In this document: piece after piece, positions 35,158-46,717 of the stretch
Position numbering within the stretch: the first letter of the stretch is position 1
Layout: every line of letters starts with the position of its first letter
DNA from: Narthecium ossifragum
Taxonomy: Eukaryota; Streptophyta; Magnoliopsida; Dioscoreales; Nartheciaceae
Direction: 5' to 3'
DNA: 64,000 bases
Assembly (NCBI GenBank): GCA_963920575.1
Contig: OY986968.1
Location: 9,293,485 to 9,357,484, forward strand
Notes under the pieces: generated by a model
Database searches by the model: none
Seen by the model: only the letters and a program-made list of their open reading frames with translations
What the model was told of the DNA's origin: nothing
Made by a program: the position numbers and the translations under genes

Positions 35158-37198
35158 TGTGAGGACCTGCCCCTCTACTCCTGTGGCTCGTTGTAGACCG
35201 CAAGGGCAATTTGGTAAATTGCGCCTTGTTGGTTTGTTTCACACCCGCGTGTGCACACATTGCCCTTGTATGTGTTAGTGTCTGTTTAAAATGGCTAGGT
35301 GGACCCGGGATCGGAAGATCCCAGCTCGGGCGCGCGAAAGCTTGCCGTTGAGCAGCTGACGACCCTTGAGCGATCGATCGCTCCTTGGAACGATCGATCG
35401 GACTCGTGAGCGAGTCGGTTGATTTTGACCCGGGGCGAGAACGATCGATCGCTCCTTGGAGCGACCGATCGGAATCGCGTCGGTGGCTTTTCTGCTTCGC
35501 GAGGACGGCCACCGACGGGCGTCGTTCTCTCGTGTCAGAGAGGGGAAGACTTCCCCTCCCCTCCCTTCACCTTTCTTCCCCTTTCCCGACTTTCCCCTCC
35601 CCCTTTCCCCTCTTTTCTTCCCCTCCTCTTCCTCCTTCTCCTCTCTTTCTTCTTCCTCTTTTCTTCTTCTCCCGAGAGCTCTGTTCTTTGCCCTGTTTCC
35701 GGCAGCCTCCTTCATCTCCTCCGTTCTCCCTCCTCCGGCCATCTTTTCCGGCGTTCTAAGGCTCGTTGGATTCGTGACAACGAGAGGAAGATCCCTGAAG
35801 AGGTTTGGAGGCTTGTTGGTGATCAAATCGCGGGGAATCAGCCGAGGAAAGCGTAGCTAGGTAGGGTTATACCTACTGTGTTCTTTTCGGGTTTTCTTGA
35901 GATCTAGCCGTTGGATCTTGTTGATCCTTGCTTTGTTGGATTCCTTATGCCTTTTAGAATAACTGTTTTAAGTTTCATGTTAATCCGTTGAGATTTGAGT
36001 AGGTTTTATGCAAGATTAGTCTCAGATTTCTGGTTTTCTGCTGTTCTTGAGAAACAGCCGGCTTGCGGCGAGTTTTTCGGCCGGCGAGTACATGATCTTG
36101 GCTTTTAATAAACGTAAGAGTTGTAGCTCTACTCGTTAGCTTTCCATTCCATCTTGTTTCGTATTTTTCCGATTTATGTACGATTTGTTATGAATTGTTT
36201 TCTGAAGGGCTGCGTTGCAGCAATTAATGGGTAAGTTAGTTTGTTTAGAGATTTTGATTAGCGTTTTACCGTTAATTCAACCGTTGGATGATTATGAAAT
36301 TTGGATATGATAATCCTGGTATATACAGCTACTGGTGGCTAAGTTGTATCTTGAATCCGACATCGTTTGCATTAGTTGCATTGCTTAGGGCGTGGGTGAT
36401 CTTTGGGTCGCCGTCCCGAGGCTGGAAGCTCGGACTTAGCCCTAGGACTGGGGTTGGGTAGCTTGGACCCGGTTTGAATTGTAGTGTCCAGTCAAATTCA
36501 ATGATAGGCTTAGATGACTGGTTCACTGGATACTTGATGATTGTAGAGGTCGTGTCGGCCTTGAGTCGAATGTTGAGGTGTAGCCGGTGTCCCACTGTGC
36601 TGACCCTGCAGTGTCGAGTTCCTGCAGTTGCTGTCGCCAGTGTTGTTCCTGCTACTGAGTGCTGCTCCTGGGCACCAGGGACACGCGGTGGGGTTATGGG
36701 ACCCCTGTATACACCCAGGTCCTACTTGAGGGCGACACTGTTGCGTTTCCCTCTTCCTTCTGTGTGTCGTAGTGTAGATCCCTACTGAGCTTAGTGCTCA
36801 CTCCTACCCGGGCTGCGTTTTGCAGGTGCAGCGTCAGTTCCTCTTCTGTGGCCCCTACCGGGCAGTTGGCTGGCGGTGCGGCGGCGCCAGGTGGAGTCTG
36901 AGAGGTGGTGATCCTTTACAGTTTTTATCCTTATGTTAGTTAGTCTCCTACGGGAGTGATGTTGTATTTGAATTTCCCCCCTCTCCGAGGTTTTTGTATA
37001 TTAAATACTTTTGAGTTTTAAATCTGTGGTTCGAGGCTTCCTTATTATATTGTCTTTTAATTTTGGGGATGCTTTTGGAGAATTGCTAGGGAGACCAATA
37101 GGTTAGAGGGAACCCTCGTCAGCTTGTTTTTCCGCATTTGTTAGGTTCCGGTTCGCGTCACCCGGCCCGGTTGGGCTTTCGCGGGTCGGGGCGCGACA
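35158..37198 (+). mobile_element. Solo LTR, family F1, TSD TCGAG
   Basis: A 2041-bp LTR starts TGTGAGGACCTGCCCC and ends GGGTCGGGGCGCGACA, with perfect duplication TCGAG (35153-35157 and 37199-37203). It sits only 46 bases inside the plus-strand F2 LTR. It has GATCGATC motifs at about 35369-35475 and a long pyrimidine tract at 35540-35760. That tract produces several spurious Pro/Ser-rich and Lys/Glu-rich open frames on both strands. Confidence 0.92.
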
Positions 37199-37450
37199 TC
37201 GAGGGTCTGATTTTGTGGTTTGGCTCGGTTGGCCTTGGGATGCGATCGGTTAATCACATCGCTGTTTTTCAACCCCAAGGGCAATTTGGTAAAATTACGC
37301 CTTGGTGATCGGTTTCACACCCGCATAGTGCACACACTACCTTGGATTGATGTATGTGACTGATTAGAATCTTAAGGGAGCTTCCGATCGGAAGATCGGA
37401 GCTCGATCGGGAAAGATCAAAATGGACGACTGTGATCGATTCAAGCTTTC

Positions 37451-37458
37451 TATAAATA
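37451..37458 (+). promoter_or_regulatory. TATA box of an F2 LTR promoter
   Basis: TATAAATA follows AGCTTTC and precedes a run of CTTTTCTTTTCTCTC. The same context, CAGCTTTCTATTTAAGCC, occurs at 39248-39264 in the nested copy. This fits a pol II LTR promoter with a pyrimidine-rich start region. Confidence 0.55.
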
Positions 37459-38963
37459 CCCCCTTTTCTTTTCTCTCTTCTCTTTCTTTGTCTTCTCTCC
37501 TTTCTCTCTCCCCTTCGCTGTCGGCTGGAGCTTGAGTTGTGGCTTTTCGACGCAGATCCGCGTGGATCGGAGGCGAGGGATTCGTAAATCGCCTGCTTGT
37601 TGCTATATGTAGATGTTTCTACCCAATTATGATGAATTGGTAACCCTAAGATCGCTTTTAATTAGTTTGTGGCTGTTGTATTTGTTGGAATGCTTTTCTT
37701 TTATGTATTCTACTTCCTTGCTATGCTTAGAAGCTTTCTATCGAATCGTTTATATATTCTTTCAGCCGAATTCCGTATTTTTGTAGGTTTTTCGATGGGG
37801 TCGGAATCAGATCTGAAATTTCACGATATGAGTTTGGTTTTTAATGCATGAATGAATTCCCCACCATCAAACCCACCTTTCTGCAAAGTTTGAATGGATT
37901 CCATTGCTGTTTGACAGATAAAATCCAACAAATTCAATTTTTCGTCGGTTTCATTGATTTTCGAGCAATTTGACTTAATTCAGAAGATTTGATCATCCAA
38001 AGTTGGATTTCTTATTGTCATTAGATTCCCCGCATCCAATTGCACATGTCTACCAAGTTTGGTTTGATTCCGACGAGTTTTGATTGTCGAAATCCAAGAA
38101 ATTGGATTTCAACCACTATTTTTACTAGAGTTTGGTTGGTTGAATGCTCAAGTTAATATTGCGCCAAGTTTGTCGGTTCTTCCGTGATTAGTATACGTTG
38201 CTACCCTTGAATGCCATATGTTCCTTACTCTATGCAACTCTTGAAATCTTGTGTAATCATGCCAAGTATTGTATTATTATAACAAGCTTATGCCTAGGGC
38301 CGACTATATGCCCTTTTCTGTTGAATGGATCTGGAGTAATTGTTTGATCTAGTGATAAGTATTGTATTATTATAACAAGCTTATGACTAACGTTAAATTG
38401 TTCCTTTAACAACTCAGTCCGTGCAAGCTCTTATTAATCACATTATTCATGTATTCCTATATTATGTTCAAGCCTTGGGCCGACAGTGTGCCTCGTTTTC
38501 TGATTCTGTCTCTATGAGTGATGTGTCTTGGTGTATTGTAGCCTTTTGGCTTGCTGATACCGGCTTCTAGCCGCGGCTTTGCTATAGCGCCGTTGTGCTG
38601 CCGGAATTCATGAAAACAGGGTTTGGTTCTTCTGTATAAGCTACTGGACAATTGAATGATGATTGGGCATGTAGAGACACCTAGGCCTAGTTGTTTGTAT
38701 AAGCTCATGCATGTTGTATGCATTAGAAGCATTAAGGCTAGGTGGTAGGCGATGGTTTCAATCGTCGATCCGGAGTTCTCGGGTAGCCCGGATCTAGCCC
38801 TAGGACCAGGGTTTGGATAGTCGAGGATTAGGATGTGATTGTCATCAATGATTATGTTGGATATCATTTGAGGTTATTGCTATAGTCAACTATGGATTAA
38901 ATATTTATATTTGAGGTGTAGAGGTTGTGTCGGTCTCCAAGGTCAAGTGCTAAGGATGGTTGT

Positions 38964-41585
38964 TGTGAGGACCCGTCCCTTCAACCTGGTCCGACCGCGT
39001 TAAGTCGAGGGTCTGGGTTTGTGGTTTGGCCCGGTTGGCATTGGGATGCGATCGGTTGATCGCACCGCTGTTTTTGACCCCAGTGGCATTTTGGTAAATA
39101 TGCCCTCTGGTGGTCGGTTTCACACCCGCGTTGCACACATGGCCTTTGATTGATGTATGTGATTGATTAGAACCTTCAGGGCGCTTCCGATCGGAAGATC
39201 GGAGCTCGATCGGGAGAGATCGAATCGGACGGCTGTGATGGATTCCAGCTTTCTATTTAAGCCTTTCTTTCTCCTTCTTTCCTTCTTTTCTTCTTCTCCT
39301 GCGGTCTTTCTTCTCTCTCTCCTGCGGCCGGCTGGGTTCTAGGGCATCAGAGGCGTGGCTTTTGAGGAGCGGCTTCCGGCGATCGGACTTGAGGGATGCG
39401 TGGAGGAGCTGCCCTATCTCTTCATGTAGGTGTTTCTACCTCGATCCTTGGATCGGGTTCTCCTAGGATAGGATTATTGTGCTTTCGCTATAGGAATACA
39501 TATTAGAATGTTGTGTAGCTTGTAGCACTTGTGGTGTGGCTCGTTTTCAGTATTCCTACGTCGCGATTTCGGTATTTTAACGGCTGGTTTTCCGTATTCT
39601 CGCCGTTTATCGGTTTTCGGCCATTTTAACGTAAATTAGAGATTTAACCGTTAAAATTGTGTTTTGATCTTACCATTGGATTCCCCATCCTCTTTTATGC
39701 ATGCTTGCAAAGTTTCATTAACTTCCCACTTGAATTGATCCTTGAAATCCAAGGAATTGGATTTCCGGCACTGTTCTGATGAACTGTGCCTAAGGTCCGA
39801 CGGTCGATCGGTGGATCGACCGTCAGGCGTTAATACGCTGCTTTCGGACCTGACGATCGACTGTAGGAACGACCGTCGTATCGACCGTCGCGCTCTGTCG
39901 CGTTTTTGGCCTCCCACGGTCGATGCACCGATCGACCGTGGTTCCTTCTTCTTTTCCATTCCGCCTCACGGTCGACCGTCGGATCGACCGTCGCATCGTC
40001 CGTGAGGCTCTGTCCCGTTTTGGGTCTCCCACGGTCGATGCATCGATCGACCGTGGCCCTCATGCTTTTCCCTCGATTAGCCCTACGGTCGACCGTCGGA
40101 TCGACCGTGGCATCGACCTTGGCCTCACGGTCGACCGTCGGATCGACCGTCGTATATACCGTGGGCCACTGAGCTGTGTTTATTGGTTTCTTTTGATTGG
40201 TTTTCATCCATGATAGATACCCAATCATGTTAGGAAGCATACATGGGATTTTCGAGGGATTTCTATCGAGATTGAGAATTGGATTGGACGTTGCCCGTTT
40301 TTATGGATTTATGGATGGTTTTGCATTTAACACTTGGTTTGATAAGTAGATAAATGCTATTTGGGTTGCTTAACCATTAGCTAACTATGAGTGCTAGTTA
40401 ATGTGAAATTGTGGAACCTTAGCCTGTTGCCGGCGAGTGCCGAGGGCTATTGTATAATTGTGGCCAGTTACCTGCGGGGTAACTGTGGAACCTTAGTCTG
40501 TCAGGTGCAAGAGGGCACTGAAGACTATTTTATATCTGTATTTAATGCTTTTCTCAGAGGTTTTTTTGGTTAGCATGGTTATTCTGTATTTGAGGCCCTT
40601 GCTATGCTTACCCCTTTGGCTAGCTGTAAGCTATGCCTGGCCCTGTATGATTGATGACATCTCGTTGCATGCTTATATCTTGTTATCTGTGCCTGAGCAT
40701 TGCATGCATCTTGATTGCATTAGAGGCATCTGAGGTTAGGCGGGCGAAGGGTTGATCGCCGATCCGAGGCTCTCGGGTAGCACGGATCTAGCCATTAGGA
40801 CCGCGGCTGGGTAGTCAGGATTAGGGTGTGATTGTATAATCAGATCTTATGTGTTGAGGATGCACGCTAGTTGACTCTGATCATTGCTTGAGGTTTAGAG
40901 GTCGTATTGGTCTCCCAAAGCCAAGTGCTAAGGATGCAATCGATGTGTTCCCGACGTGGTCCCCAGGCAATGGTATCCTTGCTGGGTAAGGGTGATCCTG
41001 CATGGTACTGTTCCCCTGTTAGTGCTTAGGGTGATCTTGGTAACATGTTCAAGAGAGAGGTTCATGACAGGAGCCCTTGGGACATCGGTGGGTTATGGGA
41101 CCCGTGGCATCCGTTAGACTTGAGCTGGGAGACAACACTGTTGGTGTTTTTCTCCCTTCAGTGTGCCGTAGAGTAGAACCCTACTGAGCTTATCGCTCAC
41201 TCCTATCCGGGCTGCGTTTGCAGGTGCAGGCGCCAGTTCTTCTTCAGTAGAGCCGGCGGATCAGCTTTGGTGGCGCGACTACATCCAGAGGTGTTTGAGG
41301 TTGCTGGAGGACGACTGTTGTACTTTTGGCAGACTTTGTAAATCATGTACATTTCGAGGAAATTCTGAGATTAATTTATAATATTCTTTCATTGGAAGAT
41401 TTGTATCAAATGCTGAATAGTACAACTGATGTTATGTAAATTGAATTTCTGTTTCACCTCTGGAATATATTATTTGTTTAAGTTTTTCTATAATTCCGCT
41501 TTGTATCGCGCCAGTTGCAGATGAATAGTGTAGGTTTTCCCCTCACGCCTCGTCTCGGATGGGTTTTCTGAGTCGGAGTGTGACA
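38964..41585 (+). mobile_element. Solo LTR, family F2, TSD GTTGT
   Basis: A 2622-bp LTR starts TGTGAGGACCCGTCCC and ends TCTGAGTCGGAGTGTGACA. GTTGT is duplicated at 38959-38963 and 41586-41590, and the host F2 LTR continues on the right (CGATGCGTTCCCTG). It is the most complete F2 copy: TATTTAAG at about 39255, GTAGGTGTTTCTACC leader, palindromic minisatellite at 39785-40165, and a GGGTTATGGGACC segment near the 3' end. Confidence 0.92.
39785..40165 (+). repeat. Palindromic minisatellite, period about 120 bp, in F2 LTR
   Basis: Units contain CACGGTCGACCGTCGGATCG and CCACGGTCGATGCATCGATC joined by CTCTGTC(C/G)CGTTTT and short spacers. Roughly three imperfect units are present. Nearly every motif is self-complementary (GGTCGATC…GATCGACC), so single strands could fold into several hairpins. 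Open frames rich in Arg, Asp and Ser here are by-products. Confidence 0.8.
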
Positions 41586-42372
41586 GTTGTCGATGCGTTC
41601 CCTGACATGTGTGTCCCCGCGAGAGATGGTATGACTGGGCAGGGTGGTACCTAGACAGGAGCCCGCAGTTTTTGTTTCCTCTCGTTTGTTCTTGGGTAAG
41701 GGTGATCCCGCATGGTACCGTTCCCCTATTGGTGCTTAGGGTGATCTTGGTAACATGTTCAAGAGAGAAGTTCATGACGGGAACCCTTGGGACATCGACG
41801 GGGTTATGGGACCCCTTGGCATACCTTAGGCTTAGGCGGAGAACGACACAGTTGCAGTTTCCCTTCCTTTCTGTGCGACGTAGAGTAGAACCCTACTGGG
41901 CATTGTTGCTCACCCTACCTGGGCTGCATCGGCGATGCAGGTCGATGCAGTTCCTTCTTTCATGTGTTCCTTTAGAAGATGGCGCGGTATTTCGAGGAGA
42001 CCGAGGACTTGGAGCTTTGAGGAGTTCGTCAACAGATAATTTCCAGCTTTAATTTATGATGTATAAATCAATGTATAACATGATGTATTCGAGGATATAA
42101 TTGTATCATCTTTAATTTAGTTGTATTTGAGAAATATAATAATCAGTTATTTCCCATGTTAACATTGTACAAGTTGAATTCGGAATATTATGAAATGTAC
42201 AGGTTTCCTGTGTTGAAATTATAAAGGGAATTCTGTCAAAATTTTTATGAATTTGAGGATTAAATTGTTTTAATTCATAGCAGTTATATACTTGTGCGCC
42301 AATTGATGATGTAAACAGGTTTAGGTGGTTAACGTCTCGATCTGGATGGGTTTTCTGGGTCAGGGCGTGACA

Positions 42373-43684
42373 GAAGGTGTGCCTTGCATGGTTAGTATAG
42401 ATTTACTGCTTTGATTAATAGCCCCACTGATTGTCGGCGTGCGCCGGTGGCATAACCCGGTCTACTGGTAGATTATATATCTTGTTGTGTGGTTTGGCTG
42501 AGGTTTTATCCTCTTGTAGGAAATTTCGGTTGACGGCTGTGGATGTCGTTGTAATGCCGAAATTGGCTCGATTGTTGTGTTACTTAGCTGTTGGCCAGTT
42601 ACCTGTGGGGTAACATGGAACCTTAGTCTGTTAGGTGCTGGAGAGCACTGAAGACTATTGTATATCTGTGTTATCATTATCTCTTTGCTCTAATCATTGT
42701 ATTGTTAGTATAGTTTATCTGTATTTGAGACCCTTGCTATGCTCACCCCTTTGGCTAGCTATAGGCTATGCCTAGCCCTGTATAATTGATGTCATATTGT
42801 TGCATGCTTATATCTCTTCATTTTTGCCTGAGCATTGCATGCATTTTTTTTGCATTAGAGCATAAGGTTAGGGCGTGGGTGAATAGGGTCTTCGTCGATC
42901 CGAGGCTCTCAGGTAGCTCGGATCTAGCTCTAAGACCGTGGCTGGGTAGCTAGGTCTGGGGTGATTGTATTGTTGAATTTTTGTATTGGCGAGGATGGGT
43001 CTACTTGGCTACTATCTGTTGTTTGAGGTGTAGAGGTCGCCAAAAGTTATAGACTCATGCTCAGTATCCGTGTTAAGGGAAGTTACATTCCACCTTGTGT
43101 CCTACACCTTGTTGTTCAGCGCTGGGCGTTTGGTTGTTGAGAGGTACGGTTGTTGACAGTTGAGGTCACAAAGCGCGTGCCCTAGGGTAGGCGGTGGACG
43201 TGACGTGAGTTGCCCTTAGAGATGAGACAAAACCCGGGACTTTGTGGTTTCCCATTCTTCCTATGTGACGTAGAGTAGAGTAGAAGCCTACTGAGCTTTG
43301 TTGCTCACTCCTAGCCAGGTGTGTTTGCAGGTGCATGCGTTAGCTCATCCTCGGTGGTTCCAGCTGGATCAGGTCTTGGCGGCGCGTCGACTTTCGGAGG
43401 CGTTTCAGGTCTCAGAGGGACAAATGTATATTTTGGCAGCTTTTGTTTATAGTTACCTTTTGAGGATGATGTACTAAACGTTTAATATATGAAATCTTGT
43501 TCCCCTTTTGACTGAGTTTTATTCTGCAATATTAATATCTAGTTTGTTAGATTTACTATTATGCCACTAGAAGTCTTTGAGTTCAATTTATTCCGCTTTG
43601 TACTATATCACGCCGTATCGGATGTAAATAGTGTAGGTTTCCCCTCACATCCCGGTACGAATGGGTTTTTTGGGCACGCCCGAC
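42373..43684 (+). mobile_element. 3' half of an F2-type LTR
   Basis: Plus-strand sequence matches the second half of 38964-41585: GGCCAGTTACCTG, TTGAGGCCCTTGCTATGC-like block, GAGGCTCTC near 42902, CTACTGAGCTTTGTTGCTCACTCC. It ends AATGGGTTTTTTGGGCACGCCCGAC, a damaged LTR end, directly against the TGTCACGCCCCGACC start of the minus-strand LTR. The two form a tail-to-tail (3'-3') junction. Confidence 0.7.
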
Positions 43685-46110
43685 TGTCACGCCCCGACCC
43701 TGAAAACCCATCCAGGACGGGGCGTGAGGTAACTATCACTATTCATGTTCAAATCGGCGCGATACAAAGCGAAAAAGACGGATAATTTAAATAATTATAT
43801 TCCAGAGGCGAAACAGATTCAATTTATAATATATCATCAAGTTGTACAGTTCACATTTGATACAAAAGCTACCAAGAGATAGATTAATACAATACTCCAA
43901 AATCCTCAGAAGTTTACATCAAATACATATATATCAAAATGTACAACAAATCATCCTCCAGCAACCTCAAGCGCCCCTGGATGTACTCGCGCCGCCGAAG
44001 GCCGATCCTGCCGGCTCCACCGAAGAAGAACTGCCGCCTGCACCTGCAAACGCAGCCCGGGTAGGAGTGAGCGATAAGCTCAGTAGGGTTCTACTCTACG
44101 GCACATTGAAAGGAGGAAAACAACAACAGTGTTGTCTCCCAGCCTAAGTCTAACGGATGCCATGGGTCCCATAACCCAGTTGATGTCCCAAGGGCTCCTG
44201 TCATGAAACCTCTCTCCTGAACATGTTACCAGGAGGCCAAGGAACAGTAACATGCAGGATCACCCTTACCCAAGCTGGAATACTAAGACTTGGGGAACCA
44301 CGTCGGGAACACATCAACATCCATCCTTAGCACTTGGCTTTTGAAGACAACACGACCTCTAAACCTCAAACACAGATTCAAGTCATCTATCGCAATCCTC
44401 AATCACAAGAGACTTGATCATACAATCACACCCTACTCCTGACTACCCATCCACGGTCCTAAGGCTAGATCCGAGCTACCCGAGAGCCTTGGATCGGCGA
44501 CCCAAACCATCGCCCGCCTAACCTCAAATGCCTCTAATGCACACAATGCATGGGCCTAGGCAAACATCTATCCTAGATGTCTCTATATGCCACATCATCA
44601 GTTACAAGTTCAACAGATATACAATAGCTCTCGGCACTCACCGTCAAGAGGCTAAGGTTCCACAATTTCCTCATTAGCTAGCACTCATAGCTAGCTAATG
44701 GCTAAGCACACCATTAAGCATTTAACTACAATCACACATGTATTAAATGCAAGTAAAGCCATAGATTTACCCAAAAAGAGAGTTACTTGAATTGATTCTC
44801 AAATTCGATGAAAATCCCTTGGAAACCTCATCAAATCCCCCTACATGCTTCCCAACATGTTTAGATACTAATCTCCCATCAAAACCATCCAAGAAAGACC
44901 AGAAAACCAAGTTTAAAGGGTCACGGACGATGTCACGGTCGATCCGGGGATCGACTGTGAGACCACGGACGATGCCACGGTCGATCCGGTGATCGACCGT
45001 GAGACCCATGCGAAGAAAGCCAAAGGCGACGGTCGATCCACCCATCGACCCTGAGAAGCCCAAAACCAAACAGCGCCTGACGGTCGATGCGACGGTCGAT
45101 CCGACGGTCGACCGTCAGGTAAATGACAAAAAGGGGGAACTCCCACGGTCGATCCATGCATCGACTCTGGGAGGCTAAAATCCCGACAGAGCCCGACGGT
45201 TGATGCGACGGTCGATCCGACGGTCGACCGCCAGGCCCAGAAAGGATAAAATGATGCTCGACGGTCGATGCACCGATCGACCGTCGAGCCTCTGGCACAG
45301 TTCTTCAGAACAGTGCCGGAAATCCAATTTCTTGGATTTCAAGGATCAAATTAAGATGGAATAAGATGAGATTTTCCAAGCAAGAGTATTTAGCAATGAG
45401 GAAGCTAATGGAAAGAAGAAATCCAGCTTTTGACGGTTAAATCTCCTATTTAGGTCCAAATGGACAAAAACCGACAAAACGGCAACAATAAGGAAATCAA
45501 CCGTTAGAATACGGAAAAAACAAGGTAGGAATACTTCAAATCCTTCATACTACATGCACAAAGAGTTACATGGCATTCTAACATGTATTCCTACAGCGAA
45601 AGCACATAAAACCTATCATAGGAGAACCCGATCCAAGGATCGAGGTAGAAACACCTACTTGAGGAAGTAGGGTAGCTCCTTCACGCGTCCCACTGGTCAA
45701 GCCGACAAGATCCGAGCTCCGAAGACCAAATCTCCAAACCCTACCTCAGCCGAAGGAGAGAGAGAAGGGGAGAGAACGACAGGTGAAGGAGAGAAGGAAA
45801 GAGAGAAAGGGACTTGGCTTATATAGACATTCCAAATCTATCTCAGCCGTCCAAATCGATCTTTCCCGATCGAGCTCCGATCCTCCGATCGGACGCACCC
45901 TAGGGATTCTAATCAAACACATACATCAATCAACGTCAGTGTGTGGAACGCGGGTGTGAAACCGACCACCAAGGAGCATATTTACCAAAATGCCCCCGGG
46001 GTCCAAACCGCCACACGATAGCCCGATCGTGCCCGACGCGGAACCAAATCAACAGGAAATATGCTCTCGACCCACGTGGTCGAGTCAGGTCTGAGGGACG
46101 GGCCCTCACA
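43685..46110 (-). mobile_element. Full-length F2 LTR in minus orientation
   Basis: A 2426-bp LTR starts TGTCACGCCCCGACCCTG and ends GACGGGCCCTCACA on the plus strand. It matches 38964-41585 in reverse, including CGGGTAGGAGTGAGC, GTTGTCTCCCAGCC and the palindromic minisatellite at 44930-45295. It has no matching target duplication of its own; its right flank GTTTC pairs with the one left of 35112. Confidence 0.8.
44930..45295 (-). repeat. Palindromic minisatellite, minus-strand F2 LTR
   Basis: This is the same type as 39785-40165 in reverse. CACGGTCGATCCGG, GATCGACCGTGAGACC and GACGGTCGATGCGACGGTCG alternate with 30-40 base spacers for about 365 bases. Confidence 0.8.
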
Positions 46111-46717
46111 GTTTCACACCCGCGTAGTGCACACACTATCTTTGATTGATGTATATGATTGATTAGATCCTTATAGGTGCTCTCGATCGGAAGATCGGAG
46201 CTCGATCGGGAAAAATCAAAATGGATGACTGATCGACACTGTAGCATGTCGGTTGACACTGTAGCAAGGCGGTTCGCGCTATAGTAGGTCTGTCACTGCA
46301 GCAGGTCGGCGTTGAATCCTTTATACCCCCCTTACCTCCTTTTCTTTCTTTTCCTTCCACTGCCTTCCGCGTTCTTTCTTTTCCTTCTTCCTCCCCATCG
46401 TGGGTGAAGCCTTGAGAGAGAGAGAGAGAGAGAGAGCTCCAGCAGCGTTCTCCGGTGAGCCTGAGGCGATGGGTTCAATCACTGATTCGGGGGTCTCGGG
46501 TAGTCCGGATCTAGCCCTAGGATCGGGGTTTGGGTAGTTGAGGATTAGGACGTGACTGTCATCAAATGATCATGTTTGCTAACATTTGATGTTATTGTTA
46601 TAGTCGACTATGTATTATTCTTGGACTTGAGGTGTAGAAGTCGTGGCGAGTCTCCAAGGCCAAGTGTTAAGAATGGTTGTCGATGTTCCTGACTAGTGTG
46701 TCCCCGCAAGAGATGGT

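Larger units (their letters stand above)
35112..46110. mobile_element. Insertion with inverted full-length F2 LTRs, TSD GTTTC
   Basis: The unit starts TGTGAGGACCCGTACC and ends GACGGGCCCTCACA, the complement of an LTR start. GTTTC flanks it at 35107-35111 and 46111-46115, and host LTR E reads through smoothly across the duplication (GGTCGGTTTC + ACACCCGCG). Inside are a plus-strand F2 LTR (35112-42372, about 2.59 kb without nested copies), a plus-strand LTR 3' part (42373-43684) and a minus-strand F2 LTR (43685-46110). Normal elements have LTRs in direct orientation. Confidence 0.7.

Noticed and set aside
35275..35860. Open frames up to 183 codons on both strands
   Set aside because: Same cause: pyrimidine-rich leader of the solo LTR 35158-37198; no domain and no splice structure.
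39785..40165. Regularly spaced palindromic repeats suggesting a CRISPR array
   Set aside because: Spacers are themselves repeated, the unit is about 120 bp and lies in a plant LTR; it is a minisatellite.
39651..40240. Open frames rich in Arg, Asp, Ser and Thr
   Set aside because: Produced by the GGTCGATCGACC minisatellite of the F2 LTR in all frames.
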